A DNA stretch of 29,372 nt from Sphingomonas sp. (GCA_025936675.1 JAICSX010000030.1:1-29372), one strand, 5' to 3'. Shown: positions 9,633 through 20,948, counted from the first letter of the stretch. Translations and numbers: made by a program. The notes: generated from the sequence alone by a model not told the origin.

Positions 9633-11065
9633 TGGCGGTCGAGCTGAAGATGCCCGCGCTCTCCCCGACGATGGAGGAGGGCACCCTCGCCAAGTGGCTG
9701 GTCAAGGAGGGCGATGACGTCAAATCGGGCGACATCCTGGCCGAGATCGAGACCGACAAGGCGACGATGGAGTTTGAGGCGGTCGACGAGGGCAAGATCG
9801 CGAAGATCCTGGTTCCGGAAGGGACCGACGGCGTGAAGGTCGGGCAGCCGATCGCCTTGCTGGCTGGCGACGGCGAGCAGGTGAGCGCGCGCGTCGCCGA
9901 ACCGGTATCCGACACGAAGGAGCAACCGAAGCCCGCATCGACGGCGACGCCCTCGGTTCCGGAACCTGCTTCTCAGCAGGACGAAGCCACGCCGACGCCG
10001 CACGTGTTCGAAACCGCCGCGCGTGATCTGGTCGCCGATGTCGCTCACACGACGGACGAGCCGGAAGTCCCCGAAGGCACGCCGCTGGTCAGCATGACCG
10101 TGCGCGAGGCGCTCCGCGACGCGATGGCCGAGGAAATGCGCTCCGACGAGCGCGTCTTCGTGATGGGCGAGGAGGTCGCCGAGTACCAAGGCGCCTACAA
10201 GGTGACGCAGGGCCTGCTCGACGAGTTCGGGCCCAGGCGCGTGGTCGATACGCCGATCACCGAATATGGCTTCGCCGGCCTCGGCACCGGCGCGGCGATG
10301 GGCGGGCTTAGGCCCATCGTCGAGTTCATGACCTTCAACTTCGCGATGCAGGCGATCGATCACATCATCAATTCGGCGGCGAAGACCAATTACATGTCGG
10401 GCGGCCAGATGCGCTGCCCGATCGTCTTCCGCGGGCCGAACGGCGCGGCCGCACGCGTGGCAGCCCAGCACAGCCAGAACTACGGCGGCTGGTATGCGCA
10501 CGTGCCGGGGCTGATCGTGATTTGCCCCTACAGCGCGGCTGACGCGAAGGGCCTCTTGAAGGCGGCGATCCGCACCGACGACCCCGTCGTCTTCCTCGAA
10601 AACGAGCTGCTCTACGGCCAGCATTTCGACGTGCCGGAGCTCGACGATTACGTTCTTCCGATCGGCAAGGCGCGCATTGTCAGGCCGGGCAAGGACGTGA
10701 CGATCGTCACTTATTCGATCGGCGTCGGCGTGGCGCTGGAAGCGGCGCAGGAGCTGATGGCACAAGGTATCAACGCCGAGGTGATCGACCTTCGTACGCT
10801 GCGCCCGCTCGACAGGGCGACGGTGCTCGAGAGTCTCAAGCGCACCAATCGCATGGTCGTCGTCGAAGAGGGCTGGCCGGAATGTTCGATCTCGTCGGAG
10901 ATCATTGCCATCGCCATGACCGAAGGGTTCGACGACCTCGACGCGCCGGTGCTTCGCGTGACAGACGCCGACGTGCCGCTGCCTTATGCCGCTAATCTCG
11001 AGAAGCTCGCGTTGATCAAGGCCAGCCAGGTGGTCGAGGCGGTGAAGGCCGTCACTTACCGCTAG
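9632..11065 (+). CDS. pdhB: pyruvate dehydrogenase E1 component subunit beta with lipoyl domain
   Basis: 477 aa. Residues 1-76 form a biotinyl/lipoyl domain with the modified lysine K43 in [16 protein letters not shown] Pro/Ala/Glu-rich linker follows (about 85-140). The transketolase-like E1 beta begins near 150 ([15 protein letters not shown]) and includes [50 protein letters not shown] and the C-terminal transketolase domain ([23 protein letters not shown]). A lipoyl domain on E1 beta is characteristic of alphaproteobacterial PDH. The start overlaps the pdhA stop by one base. The E2 gene is not adjacent: a squalene/phytoene-synthase-family gene follows after 4 bp. Confidence 0.95.
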   Translation: MAVELKMPALSPTMEEGTLAKWLVKEGDDVKSGDILAEIETDKATMEFEAVDEGKIAKILVPEGTDGVKVGQPIALLAGDGEQVSARVAEPVSDTKEQPKPASTATPSVPEPASQQDEATPTPHVFETAARDLVADVAHTTDEPEVPEGTPLVSMTVREALRDAMAEEMRSDERVFVMGEEVAEYQGAYKVTQGLLDEFGPRRVVDTPITEYGFAGLGTGAAMGGLRPIVEFMTFNFAMQAIDHIINSAAKTNYMSGGQMRCPIVFRGPNGAAARVAAQHSQNYGGWYAHVPGLIVICPYSAADAKGLLKAAIRTDDPVVFLENELLYGQHFDVPELDDYVLPIGKARIVRPGKDVTIVTYSIGVGVALEAAQELMAQGINAEVIDLRTLRPLDRATVLESLKRTNRMVVVEEGWPECSISSEIIAIAMTEGFDDLDAPVLRVTDADVPLPYAANLEKLALIKASQVVEAVKAVTYR

Positions 11066-11069
11066 GCCG

Positions 11070-11738
11070 GTGCTCGGCGCCGATCTCGGGCTGGCGCTCA
11101 CCTACGTTCCCTTGCCCAACCGCGGCGCGCTCGCCGCTCTGTTCGCGATCGACCGGGCAATGGCCGACGTCGTGCGAACCACCAAGGAGCCAATGCTTGG
11201 CCCGATCCGGCTGGCATGGTGGCGCGAGCGGCTCGAGGAACTGGATGAGCATGCGGCTGCGCCCGCCGAGCCACGGCTGCAGAAGGTTGAAACAGAGCTC
11301 ATCCCGCGCGGCGTGACGGGGCGGGAGCTTGCCGCTCTGGAAAGCGGCTGGCTTCGGCTGTTCGACCCATTTCCGTGGACGGTTCAGACGAGCGAAGCGA
11401 TCTGGTTTCGAGGTAACCTGCTGTTCGGCCTCGGCGCACGGGTCATCGGATGCGCGGAGGAACGGATCCAAGGTGCCGGCGGACTTTGGGCGTTGGTCGA
11501 TGCGGCGCGGCACTGCAGCGACCCAGAATCGCGCAGCATGTTGATCGAACAGGCGCGCTCATTCGGACGAGGGCTTCGCGGCTTTCGCTTTCCTGGACCG
11601 CTCCGGCCTTTGTCGATGCTGACGGTACTCGCGATGCGCGATTGCCGCCGCGGCGAGCCGTTCGAGCGCGAAGGGGGCCCGGCGCGCGTGGCGGCAATGC
11701 TTCGCCATCGCTTCAGCGGGCGCCTTCCAAAGTCATAG
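11070..11738 (+). CDS. squalene/phytoene synthase-family protein, probably non-catalytic
   Basis: 222 aa from a GTG start 4 bp after pdhB, so likely co-transcribed with it. The segment YVPLPNRGALAALFAIDRAM and the motif GPIRLAWWRERLEEL (about 44-58) place it in the squalene/phytoene synthase superfamily. The protein is shorter than true synthases (about 280-350 aa), and I see neither of the paired Asp-rich (DxxxD) substrate-Mg motifs. It looks more like the NDUFAF6-type branch, linked in mitochondria to complex I assembly. A role in membrane or respiratory assembly is therefore a possibility, not a finding. An isoprenoid synthase role is unlikely. Confidence 0.75.
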   Translation: MLGADLGLALTYVPLPNRGALAALFAIDRAMADVVRTTKEPMLGPIRLAWWRERLEELDEHAAAPAEPRLQKVETELIPRGVTGRELAALESGWLRLFDPFPWTVQTSEAIWFRGNLLFGLGARVIGCAEERIQGAGGLWALVDAARHCSDPESRSMLIEQARSFGRGLRGFRFPGPLRPLSMLTVLAMRDCRRGEPFEREGGPARVAAMLRHRFSGRLPKS

Positions 11739-11805
11739 TTGACAGAAGTCCGTCCATTCCGGACATCAACAGCCGTGCCGAATCTCCTCGTTGCAGGAGG
11801 TTGCC

Positions 11806-12288
11806 TTGTTGCGTTTTCTGGCCGGCGTCGCTTCCTGTTTCCTCCTCATGACCGGCGCTTTCCTGATCTGGCAGTCGCGCGCGACTGGCCGGTCCGACTT
11901 TCCTGACGCACCTGCGGCACGAAGCGCGAGCCAGTCGTTGTTCGGCGACGGAGCGTCGCTCCAGGCGCCCGAGGCCGATCCGAAGACGCGCGAAGAGAAG
12001 CGTTTCAGCCGCTACGACAAGAACAAGGACGGCAAGGTCGAGGCGGACGAATATCTCGCAGCGCGACGCCGGAACTTCGACAAGCTCGATGTCGACCGCA
12101 ATGGCGCTCTGTCGTTCCCGGAATATGCCGCCAAGGGGATCGAGAAGTTCAACGCCGCGGGTGGCCGCAAGGGCTGGCTGTCCGCGGCCGAGTTCGTTGC
12201 CACCGCCCCGCCTCCGGCGAAGCACAAGACGTGCAGCTGCCGAGCTCCGGCAGCTCAACCCGCGATCGCTGACAACTCTGACGATTAG
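11806..12288 (+). CDS. EF-hand calcium-binding protein, membrane-anchored or exported
   Basis: 160 aa from a TTG start. AGGAGG at 11795-11800 supports TTG 11806 (or 11809), giving an N-terminus [21 protein letters not shown] that is a signal anchor or signal peptide. Two canonical 12-residue EF loops are visible: D71-x-N-x-D-G...E82 and D95-x-D-x-N-G...E106. A degenerate third lies near 117-129. The end is Cys-containing (KTCSCRAP). The paired loops suggest calcium binding in the periplasm. A perfect TTGACA at 11739-11744 could be its -35, but the -10 is poor. The 3' end overlaps convergent trmFO by 4 bp. Confidence 0.75.
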   Translation: MLRFLAGVASCFLLMTGAFLIWQSRATGRSDFPDAPAARSASQSLFGDGASLQAPEADPKTREEKRFSRYDKNKDGKVEADEYLAARRRNFDKLDVDRNGALSFPEYAAKGIEKFNAAGGRKGWLSAAEFVATAPPPAKHKTCSCRAPAAQPAIADNSDD

Positions 12289-13631
12289 GCGGGTTCGGCG
12301 ACCTTCAGCGGTTTGAGCCATTCAGCGAACGCGGCGCGCGCGCGATCGGTGTAGGCCTTCTTTCGATCGGCCTTCTTCCAGCGGCCGGGGAGCGGCGGCA
12401 TCAGGCCGAAATTGACGTTCATCGGCTGGAAGGACTCGGCGTCGGCCCCACCCGTGATGTGGTTCAGCAGCGCACCGATTGCGGTTTCAAGAGGCGGCAA
12501 TCGCAGCGTCTCTCCTCGGAGCTCGGCAGCTGCGAAACGCGCGGCGAGGATCCCAACGGCAGCGCTTTCGACATAGCCTTCGCAGCCGGTGATCTGCCCT
12601 GCGAAGCGGATGTTGGGTTTCGACTTCAGCCGCAGCTCACTATCGAGCAGCCGCGGCGAGTTGATGAAGCTGTTGCGATGAATTCCGCCAAGGCGCGCGA
12701 ACTCGGCATTTTCGAGGCCGGGAATGGTGCGGAATATCCGCACCTGCTCGCCATGCTTCAGCTTGGTCTGGAACCCAACCATGTTCCACAGAGTGCCGAG
12801 AGCATTGTCCTGCCTAAGCTGCACGACGGCGTAGGGCCAGCGGCCGGTGCGCGGATCGTCGAGTCCCACGCCCTTCATCGGTCCATAACGTAGCGTCTCG
12901 GGACCGCGCTCGGCCATCACCTCGATCGGCATGCAGCCTTCGAAATAAGGGGTGTCCTGCTCCCAGTCGTGGAAGGGCATTTTTTCGCCGTCGATAAGCG
13001 CCGCGACGAAGTCTTCGTACTGCGGTTTGTCGAGCGGGCAGTTGATATAGTCTTGGCCGCCCCCTTCACTCGAACCGCGATCCCAACGCGCGGCCATCCA
13101 CGCGACCGACATGTCGATGCTCTCGCGGTGGACGATCGGCGCGATCGCGTCGAAGAAGGCGAGGGCGCCCTCGCCGGTCTCGGCGGCAATGGCCTCGGCG
13201 AGCTTGGAGCCGGTAAGCGGGCCGGTGGCAATGATCGCCGGGTGATCGGGCAGAGTATCGACGCACTCGCGGACGATGGTGATGTTGGGGTGTTGTTCGA
13301 TCGCGCGGGTGACCTCGGCGGCAAACGCCTCCCGGTCGACCGCGAGCGCCGACCCTGCCGGGACCCGATGCTTGTCGGCAGCGCGCATGATCAGCGATCC
13401 CAGCGCGCGCATTTCCTGGTGGAGCAGGCCGACGGCATTGTGCTCGGCATCGTCGGAACGAAAGCTGTTTGAGCAGACCATTTCGGCGAGCCGGTCGGTC
13501 TCGTGGGCGGGAGTCGTGTCGCCGCCACCGCGCATTTCACTGAGTCGGACGTGAAGTCCCGCTTCAGCGAGTTGCCATGCGCCTTCCGATCCCGCCAGGC
13601 CGCCGCCGATGACTTGTATCTGAAACGCCAT
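12285..13631 (-). CDS. trmFO: methylenetetrahydrofolate--tRNA-(uracil-5-)-methyltransferase TrmFO
   Basis: 448 aa. A flavoenzyme that makes m5U54 in the tRNA T-loop using methylene-THF and FADH2. The N-terminus holds the FAD dinucleotide fold motif [20 protein letters not shown]53 lies in [10 protein letters not shown] at the same position as the functional cysteine of the B. subtilis enzyme. Other family blocks are [56 protein letters not shown] and [12 protein letters not shown]. The length matches the family. It is divergent from the metallo-hydrolase gene across 84 bp. Confidence 0.96.
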   Translation of the reverse strand: MAFQIQVIGGGLAGSEGAWQLAEAGLHVRLSEMRGGGDTTPAHETDRLAEMVCSNSFRSDDAEHNAVGLLHQEMRALGSLIMRAADKHRVPAGSALAVDREAFAAEVTRAIEQHPNITIVRECVDTLPDHPAIIATGPLTGSKLAEAIAAETGEGALAFFDAIAPIVHRESIDMSVAWMAARWDRGSSEGGGQDYINCPLDKPQYEDFVAALIDGEKMPFHDWEQDTPYFEGCMPIEVMAERGPETLRYGPMKGVGLDDPRTGRWPYAVVQLRQDNALGTLWNMVGFQTKLKHGEQVRIFRTIPGLENAEFARLGGIHRNSFINSPRLLDSELRLKSKPNIRFAGQITGCEGYVESAAVGILAARFAAAELRGETLRLPPLETAIGALLNHITGGADAESFQPMNVNFGLMPPLPGRWKKADRKKAYTDRARAAFAEWLKPLKVAEPA

Positions 13632-13668
13632 GGCCGAGCGAATAGTCCCGTGGCCGAGGAAGAGTAAA

Positions 13669-13687
13669 CCGCGCGCGGGTCGCGCGG
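13669..13687. other. GC hairpin in the trmFO/hydrolase divergent region
   Basis: CCGCGCG (13669-13675) pairs with CGCGCGG (13681-13687) around a 5-nt loop, about 30 bp before the hydrolase start codon. It would lie in or near the leader of the plus-strand gene. No T-run follows. Function unknown. Confidence 0.25.
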
Positions 13688-13715
13688 CACTCAGGCATAG
13701 CAGAAGGGGTTCTAC

Positions 13716-14594
13716 ATGATTGACGCTCTATTGGCGCTTGCGCTGGTCCAGGCAGCCGCGCCTGCCGCGCCGCTCGACGTCGAGCATCTTGGCGGCGATG
13801 TCTCGGTCCTCATCGGGACGAGCTGCAACGTGCTGATCCTTCCTGGCGACAAGGACGTTCTGATCGTCGACGACCAGAGGCGGTCGAACCTTGCCGAGAC
13901 GCTCGCCGGAGTCCGCCAGGTGTCGGACAAGCCTGTGCGCTACGTCATCGATACGCATTGGCACCTCGACCATTCGGGCGGGAACGGATCGTTCGCGGCC
14001 GCGGGCGCGCAGATCATCGCCCAGCGGAATGTTCGGGTTCGCCGTTCGACCCCGCAGTTCATGGCTGCTTACAACGCGCACATTCCCGCCGATGCGCCCG
14101 AGGCGCTTCCGGCGTCGGTCTATGACGAGAAGTTGGTGCTTCGTGAGGGTAGCGAGCGCGTCGAGCTGAGGCATGTCGCCAATGCGCACACCGATGGCGA
14201 CACTCTCGTGCGGTTCCGGAACGCCAACGTCATCGCGATGGGCGACGTGTTCTTCAATCACATCTTTCCGTTCATCGACCGGAGCAGCGGCGGGAGCATC
14301 CAGGGGATGATCAAGGGCGTCGATGCCGCGCTTGCGATGGCCGACGAGCACACGCGGATCGTCCCCGCGCACGGACCGGTCGCGACCACCGCCGAGCTGC
14401 GCGCCTATCGCGACATGCTCATTGATGTTGCCGAAACAGTGAAAGCGGGGATCAAGCAGGGGCAGACCGTGGAGCAGGTCATCTCGTCCCATCCGGCTGA
14501 AGCCTATCGCAAAGGCATGGAAGGCGAGGAAGACAGGTTCGTGGAAGCGGTCTACGACAGCCTTGCCCATGAAGATCTTCACCATCGGCTATGA
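13716..14594 (+). CDS. exported metallo-beta-lactamase-fold hydrolase
   Basis: 292 aa. The N-terminus ([19 protein letters not shown]) looks like a short signal peptide, so the protein is probably periplasmic. The zinc motif H81-x-H83-x-D85-H86 sits in [11 protein letters not shown]. The additional ligands are supplied by HTDGD (after HVANA) and by PAHGPVA near residue 220. The pattern fits the SoxH / quinoprotein-relay-like group of MBL hydrolases more than a dedicated beta-lactamase, and the substrate cannot be told. The GGGG-type site before ATG 13716 is adequate. Its last 26 bp overlap the following DUF488 gene, suggesting coupling. Confidence 0.85.
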   Translation: MIDALLALALVQAAAPAAPLDVEHLGGDVSVLIGTSCNVLILPGDKDVLIVDDQRRSNLAETLAGVRQVSDKPVRYVIDTHWHLDHSGGNGSFAAAGAQIIAQRNVRVRRSTPQFMAAYNAHIPADAPEALPASVYDEKLVLREGSERVELRHVANAHTDGDTLVRFRNANVIAMGDVFFNHIFPFIDRSSGGSIQGMIKGVDAALAMADEHTRIVPAHGPVATTAELRAYRDMLIDVAETVKAGIKQGQTVEQVISSHPAEAYRKGMEGEEDRFVEAVYDSLAHEDLHHRL

Positions 14595-15000
14595 GGGAAC
14601 GACGGTGCCCGAGTTCATCGCCGCCTTGAAGGGAGCGGGCGTGGAGCGGGTGCTCGACGTTCGTGCACTTCCGCTTTCACGGCGGCCGGGTTTCTCGAAA
14701 ACTCCGCTGAGAGGAGCGCTCGAGGAAGCGGGCATCGAATATTTGCATTTGAAAGCACTTGGTACGCCGGCGGACGGACGGTCAGCGGCGAGGGCAGGGC
14801 GGCACGAGGACATGGCACGCATTTACGCCGGACAGCTAGAGCTTCCCGAAGCGATGGCGCAATCGGCACAAATGCTGGAGCTCGCACGCGAGAAGCCGAG
14901 CGCTCTCCTGTGCATGGAGCGAGAGCCTGAGCACTGCCACCGAACTCTGTTGATTAAGGCGATCGCGTCCGACGCCGAAGTTATCGATCTCTTCGCCTGA
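14569..15000 (+). CDS. DUF488 domain protein
   Basis: 143 aa. Starts with the DUF488 signature [20 protein letters not shown], followed by VLDVRALPLSRRPGFSK. The C-terminal block is LLCMEREPEHCHRTLL, where the conserved Cys and CHR residues recall a possible catalytic or metal site. The biochemical role of the family is not established. The ATG at 14569 lies inside the 3' end of the hydrolase gene (26-bp overlap). An upstream TTG in the same frame is not needed. A second, more distant DUF488 protein is encoded at 15437-15967. Confidence 0.85.
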   Translation: MKIFTIGYEGTTVPEFIAALKGAGVERVLDVRALPLSRRPGFSKTPLRGALEEAGIEYLHLKALGTPADGRSAARAGRHEDMARIYAGQLELPEAMAQSAQMLELAREKPSALLCMEREPEHCHRTLLIKAIASDAEVIDLFA

Positions 15001-15003
15001 AAA

Positions 15004-15033
15004 ATGTTGAGCCCGGCCGAAGCCGGGCCCATT
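15004..15033. terminator. bidirectional intrinsic terminator between convergent genes
   Basis: GCCCGGC (15011-15017) and GCCGGGC (15022-15028) form a 7-bp GC stem. On the minus strand the loop is TTCG closed by C-G, an extra-stable UUCG tetraloop, followed by TCAACATTTTT, so termination is best for the minus-strand gene ending at 15034. On the plus strand the hairpin sits 10 bp after the DUF488 stop but is followed only by CCATTT. Confidence 0.75.
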
Positions 15034-15285
15034 TCAGGCGGCTTCGCTTACTTGGAAGCTGATGGTTCGTTCTCCGACCGTGGCATCGACAAAGCCGCGC
15101 CGGTTCATTGTCAACTCGTAACCATGACCGTTGCGGTCATAGCCTTTGAGGTGGGTCGTTCCGCGACTGTCCACGAATTGCGAGTAGCTCCCTATCTTGT
15201 CCGAATAATCGCCGCTGACGATTTGGCGATCGCTCGTAATCGGTGCGATTCCGAGCGCAACGGCGATGACGGTGCTGATCAACAT
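15034..15285 (-). CDS. small exported protein, unknown
   Basis: 83 aa from ATG 15283-15285, which has an AGGAG site about 8 nt upstream. The in-frame extension to 15351 is rejected on that basis. Residues 1-17 (MLISTVIAVALGIAPIT) form a plausible signal peptide or anchor. The rest is polar with a repetitive beta-like character (DYSDKIGSYSQFVDSRGTTHLKGYDRNGHGYEL). I do not recognise a family. It ends at a strong terminator. Upstream, TTGGCACG-N4-TTGA (complement of 15335-15351) approaches a sigma54 promoter but lacks the -12 GC. Confidence 0.65.
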   Translation of the reverse strand: MLISTVIAVALGIAPITSDRQIVSGDYSDKIGSYSQFVDSRGTTHLKGYDRNGHGYELTMNRRGFVDATVGERTISFQVSEAA

Positions 15286-15436
15286 TCCTGTTCTCCTTTT
15301 TTGCCCGCAGCCTGGGTGCTGCGCTGGAGAACACTTCAAGATGCGTGCCAAACGGAAAAACTGCCTTGGATCAATAGCTTGCGAGCAATGCGCATTTCAG
15401 CAATTGGGATGAGGTGCTATAGATCAGTAATACACA

Positions 15437-15967
15437 CTAACTCGGTGGGTAGACCAGCTGTCGATCTTGCTGCCTCGCGGCAGGTGTGAGTGTTGCTGGC
15501 TCGACCTTTTCGCTGCCCATCAGATGAAAGACCTCGTGTCCTCGAAGCATCAGATAATCGGCGACGATCCGGCGGTGACAGCGCCACCACACGGCTTCCG
15601 AGCACATGATCGCCGTTTGCCGCTCGTCGGCTAGACGCTCGAGCTCTTCCAGGCCTGCCTGGAACTCCGACGAGAGCGCGTAATCGGCGTAATTGTGGAA
15701 GCTCTGGTTCTCCCAGTATCCGTTCACTTCCGGCGGCACGTCGCGTGACCGTCCGCGAAGCCCACCGAGCTCGGCGATGCGCTGATAGCTAAGCTGAAAA
15801 TTCGCAAGCTCGGCCGGGAGGACGTCTTCGTTGTATTGCGGGTTGGTCCGCGAGCGGGGGACGGTTCGGACGTCAACGACCAGCTTGACGCTCCCGCACC
15901 GGAGCAGATCTACGAATTGCTCGATCGTTCGGGTCGAATGCCCGATCGTATAGATCGGAAAAGCGAT
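15437..15967 (-). CDS. DUF488 domain protein with no standard start codon (ATC at expected start)
   Basis: About 176 aa if read from ATC 15965-15967. The frame is open from 16024 to the stop at 15437 and encodes a full DUF488 protein: IYTIGHSTRTIEQF, VDVRTVPRSRTNPQYN, ELGGLRGRS, GYWENQSFHNYADY and IMCSEAVWWRCHRR. There is no ATG, GTG or TTG in this frame before GTG 15739, which would delete the conserved first half. The ATC has GGAGAGG 4 nt upstream, ideal ribosome-site spacing, so an ATG may have mutated to ATC, or ATC is used. CTG 15989-15991, overlapping the upstream stop as CTGA, is the other candidate. It lies directly downstream of the host-attachment gene. Confidence 0.7.
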   Translation of the reverse strand: MAFPIYTIGHSTRTIEQFVDLLRCGSVKLVVDVRTVPRSRTNPQYNEDVLPAELANFQLSYQRIAELGGLRGRSRDVPPEVNGYWENQSFHNYADYALSSEFQAGLEELERLADERQTAIMCSEAVWWRCHRRIVADYLMLRGHEVFHLMGSEKVEPATLTPAARQQDRQLVYPPS

Positions 15968-15987
15968 CTTGCCTCTCCGGCTTCCGC

Positions 15988-16455
15988 TCAGACGGCGGGA
16001 AGCTCTTGCGTTCCGGTGCAGGACTCAAGCAACGCCTCGATATCCGGGATCGGTCGTCCGCTCATCTCCTTGTTCGCCGTGCAGACGACCCGCTTCTCCA
16101 CTTCCTTGTGAAGGCACTTGCGGAGCACTCCGAGCGCCTTGGGTGGAGCAACGATGGCGAGAGCATCGTAATCGTTTCGGAGCGCTCGTTCCTTCAGTTC
16201 TTCCGCCGCGTCCTTGATCCAGCGGTCCTCCTCCTGCTGCTGGAAGTCCGTCTCTTCATACGTCGATCGGCCATAGCCGAAGCTCTGCTGCACCGTTCCC
16301 GGCGCATCAGACTTGATCTCGCGGTCCTTCAGCTCTTTCCGCTGATCATGCGCTTCTGTCCTGAGGTCGATTTGCCCTTCGTCTCCTTGGTTGCGGAAGA
16401 AGAGCATCTTGCGGCCATCGGCGACCAGGACGAGCGCGTTGTGGGGAAGGGGCAT
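15988..16455 (-). CDS. host-attachment-family protein
   Basis: 155 aa soluble protein. The N-terminus (ALVLVADGRKMLFFRNQGD) and the later segment DALAIVAPPKALGVLRKCLHKEVEKRV match the family named for attachment to host cells in Agrobacterium. Its fold resembles the eRF1/Pelota-like nuclease or ribosome-associated domains, and its true function in free-living bacteria is unclear. The central part is rich in charged residues (QQEEDRWIKDAAEELKERA). The start has a strong GGAGGAAA site. A candidate EcfG-type promoter lies at 16491-16516. The DUF488 gene follows at a 20-bp gap or a 4-bp overlap, depending on its start. Confidence 0.8.
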   Translation of the reverse strand: MPLPHNALVLVADGRKMLFFRNQGDEGQIDLRTEAHDQRKELKDREIKSDAPGTVQQSFGYGRSTYEETDFQQQEEDRWIKDAAEELKERALRNDYDALAIVAPPKALGVLRKCLHKEVEKRVVCTANKEMSGRPIPDIEALLESCTGTQELPAV

Positions 16456-16490
16456 GGACGTTTCCTCCTCGATTTCAGTCTATCAAGGAG

Positions 16491-16516
16491 AACGCGAGGC
16501 TGGACTAAGGAGTTTC
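16491..16516 (-). promoter_or_regulatory. possible EcfG-type promoter for the host-attachment/DUF488 pair
   Basis: On the minus strand GAAAC (one mismatch to GGAAC) is followed by 17 nt and CGTT, about 35 bp upstream of the start codon. The -10 element and the spacing are within the known EcfG range and the -35 is imperfect, so this is weaker than the sites at 6694 and 22977. Confidence 0.4.
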
Positions 16517-16549
16517 CGCAGTTCGCCGCAGCCGGCGGCGTCCCGTCTA

Positions 16550-19378
<2,829 letters not shown>

Positions 19379-19471
19379 GGAAAATCCTGTTGCTTAGAGG
19401 TGCACGCGAAGGTTGCGCGCATGACGCCACCCCTCAGCCCTACCTAGTGCATTTGGCGCCGATTGCCACCC

Positions 19472-19491
19472 CGCGCGCACGCGCGCGCGTG
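19472..19491. repeat. alternating purine-pyrimidine (CG)n tract upstream of gyrA
   Basis: Twenty consecutive bases alternate pyrimidine and purine, almost all CG with single CA and TG steps. Such tracts are the classic Z-DNA-forming sequence under negative supercoiling. It lies about 95 bp upstream of the gyrA start in the 272-bp divergent gap to the TPR gene. No clear sigma70 promoter was found in the rest of that gap. Confidence 0.5.
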
Positions 19492-19613
19492 AGTAAAATT
19501 GTCACAGGCCTCGATTTCCGCCCCGAATCAAGCAGTTCAATCCGAGTTCAGGCCGCTCGAGGCAACTTACTTGGCCTAGCCACATTCAAGGTCTAATGCG
19601 CCGCCGTCATTTT

Positions 19614-19634
19614 TTGCGGGCAATTCGACCGCAA
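19614..19634. other. inverted repeat before the TPR-gene ribosome site
   Basis: TTGCGG (19614-19619) and CCGCAA (19629-19634) flank 9 nt and end two bases before the AGGAG site of the TPR gene. A leader hairpin next to the ribosome site could modulate translation. No experimental support. Confidence 0.25.
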
Positions 19635-19650
19635 CAGGAGATGCCCACCG

Positions 19651-20892
19651 ATGAAGCTGATCACCTCGACTGCAATTGCGCTTGCCGCCGCCGCGTTGCC
19701 GACCCCCACGGCTGCTCAGTACAGCACGCCGTCCCCGCAGCAACAGCAGCCGGCAGTTCAGCAAGCCGCGCCGTCGGTCAAGCCTTCCGCGAAAGCCGCA
19801 AAGGCGATCATCGACCTTCAGACGACGGTGAACAACAAGGACTGGGCCAACGTCCCCGCGAAGGTCGCTGCGGCGCAGGCGGTCGCGACCAGCAAGGAGG
19901 ACCGCTACCTGATCGCCCGCATGCAGCTTAGCGCTGCGATCGGCAACAACGATGCGTCCGCAATGTCTGCTGCTCTCGACGGGATTTCTGCCTCGGGGGA
20001 GCTGGATCCAGCGACCGTCGCCAAGCTCTATTCGGGGCTCGGCGTAACGTTGATGAACTCAAAGCAATATCCGCAGGCGATTGCGGCATACCAGAAGGCA
20101 GTCTCGCTCAATCCGGCCGACGGCGATTTGACCTATTCGCTCGGGCAGGCGCTCTACGAGGCTGGACAGAAGGCCGCTGCCGCCACCACGCTGGAGAAAT
20201 ATATTCAGGCCCAAACGACGGGTGGCCACAAGGCGAGCGAGGATGTTTACCGTCTCGCCGTACAGGCCGCGTTCGATGCCCGCTCTCCGGCGGCAAACGA
20301 GGTGGCGCGCGAGTGGCTCACCGCGTACCCGAGCGCCGACAGCTGGCGGAATTCGATTACGATCTATCGGGCGCTGAACAATCCGGATACCGAGAGCACG
20401 CTCGATCTCATGCGCCTGCTTCAGGTGACGAACGCGCTTCAGTCACCAAGGGACTATGCTGCCTTCATCCAGGACGCGGCCGAGCAGAACAATTACAATG
20501 AGGCCCAAGCGGTCCTTGACGCAGGGATTGCGGCGAAGAAGATCGATCCGTCGACGGGCGACTTCAAGGAGCTCGCCTCGGTCGTCCGCTCAAAGCCGAA
20601 CATCAGCGCGGCCGAGCTTGATGCGGCGACCAAGACCGCTTCGACGGGAATGGCGCTGCTGCACATCGGCGACCGCTACTATGCGTCGGGCAATTACGCG
20701 AAGGCCGTCGAGCTCTACCGCATGGCGCAGGGCAAGTCGGACGTCGATCCGAACCTCGCCAAGCTGCACATCGGAATGGCTCTTGCGCGGGCGGGTGACA
20801 AGGCAGGTGCAACCGCAGCCCTGAACGGTGTCACGGGCGCTCGCGCCGACGTTGCCAAGTTCTGGCTCACTTACGTTAATCAGCGCGCCTGA
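19651..20892 (+). CDS. exported tetratricopeptide-repeat protein
   Basis: 413 aa. The signal peptide is MKLITSTAIALAAAALPTPTAAQ, followed by a Gln/Pro/Ala-rich linker (QQQQPAVQQAAPS). The remainder is helical repeats. The clearest TPR pair is around residues 130-190 (SGLGVTLMNSKQYPQAIAAYQKAV then LGQALYEAGQKAAAATTLEKY), and another TPR lies near 345-390 (GDRYYASGNYAKAVELYRMA). A periplasmic scaffold role is likely; partners cannot be read from the sequence. The start has GGAG 10 nt upstream. An intrinsic terminator follows 22 bp after the stop, so it is probably monocistronic. Confidence 0.85.
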   Translation: MKLITSTAIALAAAALPTPTAAQYSTPSPQQQQPAVQQAAPSVKPSAKAAKAIIDLQTTVNNKDWANVPAKVAAAQAVATSKEDRYLIARMQLSAAIGNNDASAMSAALDGISASGELDPATVAKLYSGLGVTLMNSKQYPQAIAAYQKAVSLNPADGDLTYSLGQALYEAGQKAAAATTLEKYIQAQTTGGHKASEDVYRLAVQAAFDARSPAANEVAREWLTAYPSADSWRNSITIYRALNNPDTESTLDLMRLLQVTNALQSPRDYAAFIQDAAEQNNYNEAQAVLDAGIAAKKIDPSTGDFKELASVVRSKPNISAAELDAATKTASTGMALLHIGDRYYASGNYAKAVELYRMAQGKSDVDPNLAKLHIGMALARAGDKAGATAALNGVTGARADVAKFWLTYVNQRA

Positions 20893-20914
20893 ACAGACTA
20901 TCAGAAACTCCAAG

Positions 20915-20948
20915 GGAGGCGATGGCCCTGCCGTCTCGCCTCCTTTTT
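20915..20948 (+). terminator. intrinsic terminator after the TPR gene
   Basis: GGAGGCGA (20915-20922) pairs perfectly with TCGCCTCC (20936-20943) across a 13-nt loop and is followed immediately by TTTTT (20944-20948). A textbook Rho-independent terminator for the plus strand, 22 bp after the TPR stop codon. Confidence 0.85.

Noticed and set aside
9626..11101. 491-aa minus-strand ORF opposite pdhB
   Set aside because: Antisense shadow; pdhB is unambiguous on the plus strand.
13728..14585. 285-aa minus-strand ORF opposite the metallo-hydrolase gene
   Set aside because: The plus-strand frame has a signal peptide and the full zinc motif; the antisense frame has no features.
15335..15351. TTGGCACG-N4-TTGA resembling a sigma54 promoter upstream of the small exported protein
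   Set aside because: The -12 element lacks the essential GC, so it is not supported as a functional sigma54 site.
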